A stretch of 21,320 nt of DNA from a virus: the IMG/VR virus record IMGVR_UViG_3300020392_000098, positions 1-21,320 of that record. One strand, written 5' to 3'. The position numbers were made by a program, and so were the translations under genes. Position 1 is the first letter of the stretch; each line of letters begins with the position of its first letter. Positions 14,777 to 21,320 of the stretch are shown here, piece by piece. The notes beneath the pieces are model-generated. The model saw nothing but the letters and a program-made list of their open reading frames with translations, was not told the origin of the DNA and did no database searches.

Positions 14777-15339
14777 GTGCATCACAACCACTATCATTAG
14801 TAACAGATTATGGTGAACTAAGCAGTGCTAACGCAACATCTGCTGTAACATCTGCTCAGACAGTGAAGACTGGTGTGCTTTACGTGGTCTGCTCAGAGGC
14901 AAAGGCAGGTGGACACATCGCAGTTTGCAATACCGCAAACCAAGCAGGTGTTGGATCATTTCATGTAGCAAAAGGAGATTCATTCCTATATCGTTACGGA
15001 CATCCAGCTAAAGCACCAGTTTCTGCCATCAGTAAAGCAAACGGTGCAGTAATAACTATTGATCATACAGATACAAAATTACGAGTAGGTGATTTCGTTA
15101 CCCTCTCTGGATCATCTGTAGGAACTTACAATAGTACAATCGCACACAAAGAGATTACAGCAATTCAAAAACCACAAAGGGTAAATGAATTTAAAACAAC
15201 AATCACTGTTGATGCTAATACATCATCTCTAGCAGATTTTACTGGTACAGCAACATTATCAAAGTCTGTGATTTTCAGACTTGCACCTGAGACAGCATCA
15301 GGATGCACACTCCACTTACACGAGGTAGGAATAGGATGA
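14773..15339 (+). CDS. Unknown, probably structural protein between 67 and 21
   Basis: A 188-aa protein I do not recognise. It is rich in Thr, Ser, Ala and Val with alternating hydrophobic residues, consistent with a beta-sandwich: strands around TGVLYVVCS (33-41), GHIAVCN (47-53), an SFLYRYGHP turn, GDFVTLSGSSVGTYN (102-116), TTITVDANTSS (138-148) and a C-terminal SGCTLHLHEVGIG. No signal peptide or membrane segment. T4 has the core gene 68 at this place, but this protein is not helical and does not look like gp68. Overlaps at both ends (ATGA with gene 67 and ATGA with gene 21) put it inside the head-assembly operon. A head decoration or tail-associated virion protein is the most plausible role. 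Confidence 0.7.
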   Translation: MSASQPLSLVTDYGELSSANATSAVTSAQTVKTGVLYVVCSEAKAGGHIAVCNTANQAGVGSFHVAKGDSFLYRYGHPAKAPVSAISKANGAVITIDHTDTKLRVGDFVTLSGSSVGTYNSTIAHKEITAIQKPQRVNEFKTTITVDANTSSLADFTGTATLSKSVIFRLAPETASGCTLHLHEVGIG

Positions 15340-15983
15340 AATTAATTTCAGAAGAAATAGAATCAGTTGATATTCTTACTGAAGAAAAAGATGGTAAGAA
15401 GACTCTTTATATTCAAGGTCCGTTTTTACAGGCAGAGATAGTGAATCGCAACAAACGTTGCTATCCTCTCTCTACCATGATGAATGAAGTAAAGAGATAT
15501 AATGAAGCGTTCGTATCAAAAGGAAGGGCACTAGGAGAACTAGGGCATCCAGACGGACCGCAAATAAATCTTGATCGTGTATCACACAAAATCGTATCAC
15601 TCAATCAAGAGGGAAATAATTTTGTAGGTAAAGCACAAATCTTGAGCACACCTATGGGTAAGATAGCAGAATCACTTTTAGATTCTGGTGTAAAACTCGG
15701 TGTATCATCAAGAGGTATGGGATCTATCGTGAGCAGAGAGGGTGTCAATTATGTTGGCGAAGACTTCATGCTTGCTACTGCTGCTGATATTGTAGCAGAT
15801 CCAAGTGCACCAGACGCTTTTGTAGATGGTGTGATGGAAGGTAAAGAGTGGGTATGGGAAGGATCAGTTTTGCGTGAAATGAAAACTGTGTCTATTAAAA
15901 AGGAAATAAATACCCTTGTAGATCAGAAGATTCTTGACGAACATAAGCTCAGACTTTTCCAAAAGTTCTTGTCAGATCTATAA
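15336..15983 (+). CDS. 21: Prohead protease gp21
   Basis: 215 aa from ATG 15336 (T4 gp21 is 212 aa). This start is preferred over 15303 because GAGGTAGGA precedes it, the upstream stop overlaps it as ATGA, and the length then fits T4. It is the serine protease that degrades the scaffold and trims capsid proteins before DNA packaging. The family signatures are present: His 71 in GELGHPDGP and Ser 124 or 125 in LGVSSRGMGS. An aspartate-rich stretch ADIVADPSAPDA (150-161) matches the downstream conserved segment. All appear intact. Its expected [LI]xE target occurs in gp23 (LSE at 50-52) and several times in gp22. Confidence 0.92.
   Translation: MKLISEEIESVDILTEEKDGKKTLYIQGPFLQAEIVNRNKRCYPLSTMMNEVKRYNEAFVSKGRALGELGHPDGPQINLDRVSHKIVSLNQEGNNFVGKAQILSTPMGKIAESLLDSGVKLGVSSRGMGSIVSREGVNYVGEDFMLATAADIVADPSAPDAFVDGVMEGKEWVWEGSVLREMKTVSIKKEINTLVDQKILDEHKLRLFQKFLSDL
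15905..15912 (+). promoter_or_regulatory. Possible intragenic late promoter before gene 22
   Basis: AATAAATA lies within the 3' part of gene 21, 121 nt before the gene 22 ATG. It matches the motif exactly but could be chance coding sequence. Another AT-rich element, CTAAATAA, follows the gene 21 stop at 15988-15995. Confidence 0.35.
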
Positions 15984-16032
15984 TTGTCTAAATAATAACA
16001 GAAAAATTCTTAGGAAAATACGGAATTAACCA

Positions 16033-17121
16033 ATGGCTGCGAAAAAACAACTACATGAAATGGAGAACCAGGTTACTAAGGGTGCAGCGAAAGCAGACCC
16101 AATGCCAAAGGCTCCAAATTATGTTCCAGATGCGGGTAGTGCAAGCGTAGAAGACTTAGGAGGTCCTACACCTACCAACAATTCACCAACAGATGACTCT
16201 AATAAGTTAAAAACTCCATCAAAAGAGTTTAGTCAAGCAGGTAATCCTGTAACTAAAGGAGCAACTGGACACATTCAATTGCCAGGACCTGGTGCTATGA
16301 AGAGTAGCGGATATGGTCGTGGTGCGAATGAAGAGACAGCACCAGAGGGTGAGGAAGTAGTATCCGAAGAACCCACTACCGATGAGGTGGTTGCAGAAGT
16401 TCAAGAACTAGAGATCGACCTTGAAGATGATGTGAAAGCATTATTAGAGGGCGAGGACTTATCTGCAGAATTCAAAGAAAAGACCAAGACAATTTTTGAA
16501 GCAGCAATCAAATCAAAAATTGAACTTGTTCAAAGCAATCTAGAAGCTCAGTACGAAAGTGCACTAACTGAAGAAGTTAGTAACATCCGTAATGAGTTGA
16601 CCGAACGTGTTGATTCCTATCTAGAGTACGTCGCAAACGAATGGATCAACGAGAATGCGTTACAGGTCGAATCAGGAATCAGAGGGGAACTCTCTGAATC
16701 CTTTATGACTGGTCTCAAAGGACTTTTTGAAGAACATTATGTTGCAATCCCTGAAGAAAAATATGATGTACTTGAGGCAATGGTCAGCAAATTAGATGAA
16801 ATGGAGACAAAACTCAACGAACAGATTGACAGCAATGTCGCTCTTACACAGCGTCTATCTGCATCTGTCTCCGACAACATCCTTGATGAAGTTAGCAATG
16901 GTTTAGCACTCTCTCAAAAAGAGAAGTTAGCAGAACTAGCAAAAGGTGTTGAGTTTGAAAGTGAAGAACAATACAGGGAAAAACTCTCAACGTTGAAGGA
17001 AGGTTATTTTACCAAACCTGCAGCAACAGAGAACCCAGAAGTCATTTCTGAAGAAGCACCTGTAGTAGATACAACTCCAGCGATGGATGCTTACATTCAG
17101 GCACTGACTAAGTTCCAATAA
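16033..17121 (+). CDS. 22: Prohead scaffold protein gp22
   Basis: 362 aa (T4 gp22 is 269 aa), lying just before the major capsid gene as in T4. gp22 forms the internal core on which the capsid assembles and is destroyed by gp21. Residues 1-110 are low-complexity and polar; from about 115 the protein is acidic and predicted coiled coil (EFKEKTKTIFEAAIKSKIEL, then long Glu/Leu heptads to about 320). Several [LI]xE sites suit gp21 cleavage (for example LLE in the ALLEGE segment, IFE, LTE, LDE). No clear Shine-Dalgarno beyond TTAGGA well upstream. The extra N-terminal part relative to T4 is the main difference. Confidence 0.9.
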   Translation: MAAKKQLHEMENQVTKGAAKADPMPKAPNYVPDAGSASVEDLGGPTPTNNSPTDDSNKLKTPSKEFSQAGNPVTKGATGHIQLPGPGAMKSSGYGRGANEETAPEGEEVVSEEPTTDEVVAEVQELEIDLEDDVKALLEGEDLSAEFKEKTKTIFEAAIKSKIELVQSNLEAQYESALTEEVSNIRNELTERVDSYLEYVANEWINENALQVESGIRGELSESFMTGLKGLFEEHYVAIPEEKYDVLEAMVSKLDEMETKLNEQIDSNVALTQRLSASVSDNILDEVSNGLALSQKEKLAELAKGVEFESEEQYREKLSTLKEGYFTKPAATENPEVISEEAPVVDTTPAMDAYIQALTKFQ

Positions 17122-17124
17122 ATT
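17117..17124 (+). promoter_or_regulatory. Degenerate late promoter before gene 23
   Basis: AATAAATT matches seven of eight bases of NATAAATA and ends 25 nt before the gene 23 ATG. The gene 22 stop TAA (17119-17121) lies inside it, the same arrangement as at the better matches. T4 gene 23 has a strong late promoter here. Confidence 0.45.
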
Positions 17125-17148
17125 ACTCAAACTTTAACCTAAAAAACC

Positions 17149-18558
17149 ATGTTTAACTCTGGACAACTCCAGAAGAAATGGCAACCACTTTTAGAGGCTG
17201 AAGGAATTGATAAAATTTCAGACAACCATAGAAAGGCGGTTACCGCACAACTTCTAGAAAACCAAGAAAGATTTCTAAGAGAAGAGAGAGCATTCTTATC
17301 TGAAGCTCCTCCTACAGTAAACACAGACCCATCAGGAACTGGAGCCGCAGGTTTCAGTGGTGGTGCAACAGCTGGTGGACCTGTAGCTGGTTTCGACCCA
17401 GTTCTTATTTCATTGATCAGAAGATCAATGCCAAACCTCGTTGCATACGACCTAGCAGGTGTTCAACCAATGAACGGACCTACAGGTTTGATTTTCGCAA
17501 TGAGATCACGCTTTGACAACCAGAACGGTACAGAAGCATTATTCAATGAACCAGATTCAGCATTCTCTGCTCAGAACAATGCTGCTTCACTCACACAGGG
17601 TGATTACACTGGTGCAACTGATGGTGGTTCAGACGTTGGTTTTGGTACAACTGCTCAAGGCGGTGACAACCCATCAATCTTGAACGGTGGTGCCAACAAT
17701 GCATATAGCGTTGGACAAGGTTTCAAGACACAGAATTTGGAAACATTAGGAGACAATACTTCTAATAACGATTTCCGTGAAATGGCATTCAGTATTGAGA
17801 AGATATCTGTGACTGCGAAGTCCAGAGCACTCAAAGCTGAGTACAGTTTAGAATTAGCACAAGACCTTAAAGCAATTCATGGTCTAGATGCTGAAGCTGA
17901 ACTAGCAAACATTCTTTCTACTGAGATCTTAGCAGAGATCAACAGAGAGATCATCCGTACAATCTACAAATCTGCAGAAGCAGGTGCTCAGACAAACACA
18001 GCAACAACTGGTGCGTTTGACTTAGACACAGACAGTAACGGAAGATGGATGGTTGAGAAGTTCAAAGGAATGATCTTCCAACTAGAAAGAGATGCAAACG
18101 CCATCGCACAAAGAACTCGTCGTGGCAAGGGGAACATCATCCTCTGCTCCGCAGACGTTGCTTCAGCACTAACAGCTGCAGGTCAACTAGACTACACACC
18201 TGCACTAAACAGCAACTTGACAGTTGATGACACAGGTAACACATTCGCTGGTACACTCAACGGACGTTACAAAGTATACATCGACCCATTTGCTGCTAAC
18301 CTAGATGCTAACCAGTACTACGTTATGGGTTATAAGGGAACTTCTCCTTATGACGCAGGTCTATTCTACTGCCCATATGTACCTCTACAGATGGTAAGAG
18401 CAGTGGGACAAGACACCTTCCAGCCAAAGATTGGTTTCAAGACCAGATATGGTATGGTTGCCAACCCATTCGCAGAAGGTACAACACAAGGTCTTGGTAG
18501 AATCACTGCTAACAGCAACAGATACTACAGAAGAGTAAAAGTACTCAACCTAATGTAA
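17149..18558 (+). CDS. 23: Major capsid protein gp23
   Basis: 469 aa (T4 gp23 is 521 aa). It aligns well with T4: KKWQPLLEAEGI (9-20) equals KWKPLLEGEGL, AYDLAGVQPMNGPTGLIFAM equals the T4 FDICGVQPMNSPTGQVFAL block, and KAEYSLELAQDLKAIHGLDA equals KAAYSIELAQDLRAVHGMDA. The C-terminus YRRVKVLNLM is like T4 YFRRVYVKGI. The prohead-protease site is conserved: FLSE|APPTV with cleavage after E52, equivalent to T4 FLTE|AEIGG after E65, giving a mature protein of 417 aa. No Shine-Dalgarno is apparent before ATG 17149. It is followed by an intrinsic terminator, as expected for the most abundant late transcript. Confidence 0.97.
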   Translation: MFNSGQLQKKWQPLLEAEGIDKISDNHRKAVTAQLLENQERFLREERAFLSEAPPTVNTDPSGTGAAGFSGGATAGGPVAGFDPVLISLIRRSMPNLVAYDLAGVQPMNGPTGLIFAMRSRFDNQNGTEALFNEPDSAFSAQNNAASLTQGDYTGATDGGSDVGFGTTAQGGDNPSILNGGANNAYSVGQGFKTQNLETLGDNTSNNDFREMAFSIEKISVTAKSRALKAEYSLELAQDLKAIHGLDAEAELANILSTEILAEINREIIRTIYKSAEAGAQTNTATTGAFDLDTDSNGRWMVEKFKGMIFQLERDANAIAQRTRRGKGNIILCSADVASALTAAGQLDYTPALNSNLTVDDTGNTFAGTLNGRYKVYIDPFAANLDANQYYVMGYKGTSPYDAGLFYCPYVPLQMVRAVGQDTFQPKIGFKTRYGMVANPFAEGTTQGLGRITANSNRYYRRVKVLNLM

Positions 18559-18575
18559 ATTCCTTTACATATTTC

Positions 18576-18605
18576 AAAAAGAGACCTTTACGGGTCTCTT
18601 TTTTT
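18576..18605 (+). terminator. Intrinsic terminator after gene 23
   Basis: GAGACC at 18581-18586 pairs with GGTCTC at 18593-18598. The flanking A-run (18576-18580) pairs with the following T-run, giving about 11 bp of stem around a TTTACG loop, then continuous Ts to 18605. It lies 18 nt after the gene 23 stop. It is the only strong rho-independent terminator I see. Confidence 0.9.
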
Positions 18606-18621
18606 GTGCTAAATTACTAAC

Positions 18622-18816
18622 ATGAAAGATCAAAACACTATCGTAAATCAGGAAACTGAAACACAGAAGTTCAATCGTGCACTGGATTTATACATAGAAT
18701 CAGTACACAAACCAGACCCTGCCTTGAGAAGTTGTGCACATAATCAAAAGTGTTACAACGAACTTATGGATGTTAGGCAGCAGGTATTGGACTATGTTCA
18801 AACGCTAAGAAAATGA
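18622..18816 (+). CDS. 64-aa unknown protein
   Basis: A small charged protein, helical by appearance, starting 17 nt after the terminator. It has two cysteines (in LRSCAHNQKCYNE, 36-48), separated by six residues, within a stretch between two amphipathic helices (FNRALDLYIESVHK, 17-30, and DVRQQVLDYVQTLRK, 50-64). A CX6C pair could form a disulfide or bind metal, but nothing proves it. Its TGA stop overlaps the ATG of the next small gene (ATGA). I do not recognise the family. Expression may depend on readthrough of the terminator or on an unseen promoter. Confidence 0.6.
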   Translation: MKDQNTIVNQETETQKFNRALDLYIESVHKPDPALRSCAHNQKCYNELMDVRQQVLDYVQTLRK

Positions 18817-18977
18817 ATGGCAGACTTTCAAAAGTAGACATGACTTTCAAATTGACTCAACTTAAACAAGAAGTTGATTATAAATGTGAAATAGGAGACA
18901 TGGGAGAATGGGAATGCGTAGGTGCAAAAAAATATATAAACAGAGCATTTGATATCCTTGATGAGTATTGGCAATAA
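18813..18977 (+). CDS. 54-aa unknown protein before gene 3
   Basis: From ATG 18813 the frame encodes 54 residues, beginning MNGRLSKVDMTFKLTQLKQE and ending with an aromatic helix, AFDILDEYWQ. The middle carries CEIGDMGEWECVGAKKYINR (25-44), with cysteines at 25 and 35. The ATGA overlap with the upstream stop supports translation. The TAA stop (18975-18977) forms part of the AATAAATA late promoter of gene 3. Function unknown; the residue pattern is clearly protein-like rather than random, with ordered amphipathic segments. A start at ATG 18840 (M10) is also possible. Confidence 0.62.
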   Translation: MNGRLSKVDMTFKLTQLKQEVDYKCEIGDMGEWECVGAKKYINRAFDILDEYWQ

Positions 18978-18980
18978 ATA
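18973..18980 (+). promoter_or_regulatory. T4-like late promoter before gene 3
   Basis: AATAAATA ends 19 nt before the ATG at 18999 and contains the TAA stop of the upstream 54-aa gene. Confidence 0.6.
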
Positions 18981-18998
18981 ACTAGAAAGTATATCATA

Positions 18999-19577
18999 AT
19001 GGCACAAATCAATAGACGAGTAGGTCACCCAATGAAACTGAAACAGGTTTCTAATAGAAACTTTTTGTCTATTGTTGGATTCAAGTTTATACTCAATAGG
19101 TGTCCAAAGGTTGATTTTCTATGCAACTCTGCAAACCTACCTCAAATCACTCTTGGTGTAGCAGAACAAGCAACTTATCTTAGAAACATACCAGTGCCTG
19201 GTGATAAGTTGCAGTATGATGATCTTAGAATAACTTTTATGGTGGATGAAGATATGGAAAATTATCTTCAAATATATCAATGGATGACTTCTCTTGGATT
19301 TCCAGAATCTATTGGACAATATAGTGAATTATTAAATAACAAACCCTTAGTAGAAGACCCTGATGATAAGCAAAATGAACGATCAGATGCTACAATACAG
19401 ATATTGAGTAGTAATCTTAATCCTAGTGTAACTGTAAAATTCAAGGATGTATTCCCATATTCATTGACAGGAATACCATTCAACGCTACAGCAGAAGAAC
19501 AAACATATTACACTGCTGAAGCTGCTTTCAAATATACTTTATATGATGTAATTGATGTCAACGGAAAGAAAGTCTAG
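18999..19577 (+). CDS. 3: Tail completion protein gp3-like
   Basis: 192 aa, near the 176 aa of T4 gp3, which caps the head-proximal end of the tail tube and stabilises the sheath. In marine T4-like phages gp3 is commonly placed between gene 23 and uvsY, the context seen here. The protein looks like a tail-tube-fold relative: FLSIVGFKFILNRCP (23-37), ANLPQITLGVAEQATYLRNI (45-64), PGDKLQYDDLRITFMVDEDM (67-86) and a C-terminal block PYSLTGIPFNAT with YTAEAAFKYTLYDV. The assignment rests on size, fold-like pattern and position rather than on a diagnostic motif; a baseplate or tube-initiator protein such as gp54 is the alternative. It overlaps the uvsY start by 23 nt. Confidence 0.68.
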   Translation: MAQINRRVGHPMKLKQVSNRNFLSIVGFKFILNRCPKVDFLCNSANLPQITLGVAEQATYLRNIPVPGDKLQYDDLRITFMVDEDMENYLQIYQWMTSLGFPESIGQYSELLNNKPLVEDPDDKQNERSDATIQILSSNLNPSVTVKFKDVFPYSLTGIPFNATAEEQTYYTAEAAFKYTLYDVIDVNGKKV

Positions 19578-20013
19578 TCCTCTATCTATTGAAGGGATAC
19601 AGAACATGTGGAGTGCAGACTCCAAGATGAATCAGGATGAATTAGATACAGAGAGTCTTAGAATACCTCAATTACACGCTAAGTATTACGAACTATATAA
19701 TACAATACTCCTCATGCGAAAACGTGATGAGCAGGTGTATAGTTCTATGTTATTAGATCGTAGAAAGTATTACACAGGGAAAGCAACAGCACAAGTATAT
19801 GCTGAAGAACCCTTTCCTTATAAGGTCAGAGATAAAGATGACCTCAAGTTATATCTTGACTCAGATGAAAAACTGAGTAAGACAAAACTAAAGATAGAAT
19901 ACTATGATACGATGCTCAAATATCTTGAAGAGATATTAAAGCAGGTGACAAATAGAACCTACCAAATCAAGAATGCAATTGAATGGAGAAGGTTCTCGTC
20001 TGGTTATGGCTGA
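19555..20013 (+). CDS. uvsY: Recombination mediator UvsY
   Basis: 152 aa from ATG 19555 (T4 UvsY is 137 aa). UvsY loads the UvsX recombinase onto gp32-coated single-stranded DNA during recombination-dependent replication. The similarity to T4 is visible in order: LSIEGIQNMW with RLEDLQEELK near the N-terminus, RRKYYTGK with RLDYYSGR in the middle, and the C-terminal IKNAIEWRRFSSGYG with IKHIQDMRAFEAGK. Start choice: TTG at 19552 is adjacent but unneeded. ATG 19606 has a better Shine-Dalgarno (AAGGGA) but would cut the conserved N-terminal helix. The next gene, uvsW, starts inside its last codons. Confidence 0.87.
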   Translation: MSTERKSSPLSIEGIQNMWSADSKMNQDELDTESLRIPQLHAKYYELYNTILLMRKRDEQVYSSMLLDRRKYYTGKATAQVYAEEPFPYKVRDKDDLKLYLDSDEKLSKTKLKIEYYDTMLKYLEEILKQVTNRTYQIKNAIEWRRFSSGYG

Positions 20014-21320
20014 TGTAATCATCAAAAAGAAGAATGAGGTTTTTCTACAGATCTCATGTGAACCGCACATAGAGCACGAATTACAGGATGAGTTTACATT
20101 CGACGTGCCAGGTGCAAAGTTTATGCCTCAGTATAGAAGTAAATACTGGGATGGTAAGATAAGATTATATAATTTACAAAAGAAAGAAATATACGTAGGT
20201 TTACTTGATAAGGTTACTTCATTTTGTCAAAGATACGATTACGATTTTGAATTTGAGAACTCCAAGTATTACGGACTGCCTTATCAAGAGACGGAAGGAG
20301 TGTCTCATGAGGGAGTAAAGGAATACCTAACGGGAATCTCGAAGTACAAACCTCGTGACTATCAGATTGAGGGGGTGTTTGATGCATTACAAAAAAATCG
20401 TAGACTAATTATATCACCTACAGGATCTGGTAAGTCCTTGATGATCTATGCAGTTACAAGATACCACGTATCTTATGAAAGGTCAACCCTTATTGTGGTG
20501 CCTACCACATCATTGGTTGAGCAAATGTATAAGGATTTTGAGGATTACGGTTGGGATGTCGAAAGATTTTGTCACAAAATTTATGCAGGTAAAGATTTAC
20601 TCAGTAAAAAACCAGTCATAATCTCAACTTGGCAATCTATATACAAGTTACCTAAGAAGTGGTTTGAACGATTTGACGTAGTAATTGGTGATGAGGCACA
20701 TCAGTTCAAGTCTAAATCATTAGTAAGTATCATGACTAAACTCTATGACACAAAATACAGATATGGTTTCACGGGTACGCTTGATGGTACACAAACTCAT
20801 AAGTGGGTACTTGAAGGTTTGTTCGGACCCTCTTATAAGATCGTCAACACTAAGGAGTTACAGGAGAAAGGTTATCTAGCACATCTAAACATCAAAGTGT
20901 TGTTACTCAAGCATGATCCTATCACGTTTGATACTTATCAGGATGAAATAGAGTATCTTATCACTCACGAAAAAAGAAATAAATTTATAAAAAACCTAGT
21001 CTGGGACTTGAAAGGTAACACTTTGATACTCTACAGTAGGGTTGCTACCCATGGAGAGGTCTTGTACGATATAATAAATAAAGTTGAACGAAAGATATTT
21101 TTTGTTCACGGTGGAGTAGACGTTGAAGAGAGAGAATCAGTAAGAAAAATTACTGAAAAAGAAGACAATGCAATTATCATTGCATCCTTCGGCACATTCT
21201 CTACAGGCATCAACATCAAGAATCTACACAATGTTATCTTTGCATCTCCTAGTAAATCTAGGATAAGAACACTTCAATCTATAGGTAGAGTTCTAAGAAA
21301 AAGTAAAGATAAACTCAATG
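20006..21320 (+). CDS. uvsW: UvsW helicase (3' partial)
   Basis: The first 438 codons are visible; T4 UvsW is 503 aa, so the C-terminus lies beyond the window. UvsW is a superfamily 2 helicase that unwinds R-loops and branched DNA, helping the switch from origin- to recombination-driven replication. The N-terminal domain (1-90; PGAKFMPQYRSKYWDGKIRL at 35-54) matches UvsW. The helicase core has KPRDYQ (115-120), motif I PTGSGKS (138-144), motif II DEAH (229-232), motif III TGT (256-258) and motif VI QSIGRVLRK (about 421-429). All are intact. The start ATG at 20006 overlaps the uvsY end by 8 nt. Confidence 0.93.
   Translation, partial: MADVIIKKKNEVFLQISCEPHIEHELQDEFTFDVPGAKFMPQYRSKYWDGKIRLYNLQKKEIYVGLLDKVTSFCQRYDYDFEFENSKYYGLPYQETEGVSHEGVKEYLTGISKYKPRDYQIEGVFDALQKNRRLIISPTGSGKSLMIYAVTRYHVSYERSTLIVVPTTSLVEQMYKDFEDYGWDVERFCHKIYAGKDLLSKKPVIISTWQSIYKLPKKWFERFDVVIGDEAHQFKSKSLVSIMTKLYDTKYRYGFTGTLDGTQTHKWVLEGLFGPSYKIVNTKELQEKGYLAHLNIKVLLLKHDPITFDTYQDEIEYLITHEKRNKFIKNLVWDLKGNTLILYSRVATHGEVLYDIINKVERKIFFVHGGVDVEERESVRKITEKEDNAIIIASFGTFSTGINIKNLHNVIFASPSKSRIRTLQSIGRVLRKSKDKLN

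Noticed and set aside
21073-21080. AATAAATA inside uvsW
   Set aside because: It lies deep in a coding region with no gene start following in the visible sequence; probably chance in AT-rich DNA.

Overview
The window is a stretch of a T4-like myovirus genome. The order 13-14-15-16-17-18-19-20-67-21-22-23-3-uvsY-uvsW, the AT-rich composition and the recurring NATAAATA late-promoter motif point to a marine T4-like cyanophage (host probably Synechococcus or Prochlorococcus). The family call rests on recognisable proteins. The host is inferred, because no photosynthesis gene lies in the window.

Left edge (1-2164), accessory region. A 5'-truncated ferritin-like di-iron protein reads rightward. It converges on, and overlaps by 23 nt, a leftward three-gene operon: two paralogous P-loop/sulfotransferase-like proteins with a small membrane protein between them that starts at a TTG codon behind a perfect Shine-Dalgarno. 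A compact divergent control region (about 2165-2249) separates this operon from the structural genes. It holds a leftward sigma-70-type promoter, a rightward late promoter and an 18-bp perfect palindrome.

Middle (2250-18558), the virion module, all rightward. A fibre-like structural protein is followed by the neck proteins gp13 and gp14, tail-completion protein gp15, small and large terminase (gp16, gp17), tail sheath gp18, tail tube gp19, portal gp20, core protein gp67, a 188-aa protein of unknown function, prohead protease gp21, scaffold gp22 and major capsid protein gp23. Genes from 13 to 17 are linked by TAATG or ATGA overlaps. Unrecognised proteins of 51 aa (between 13 and 14) and 230 aa (between 16 and 17) are woven into that chain. 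gp14 and gp15 are much longer than their T4 counterparts because of extra repeat or beta-rich domains. gp23 keeps the prohead-protease cleavage site, matching the protease encoded upstream.

Right part (18559-21320). A strong intrinsic terminator follows gene 23. Then come two small unknown genes, a gp3-like tail-completion protein, the recombination mediator UvsY and the UvsW helicase, which is cut by the window end. No stretch over 300 bases lacks a gene. No tRNA, CRISPR array, insertion sequence or origin was seen.
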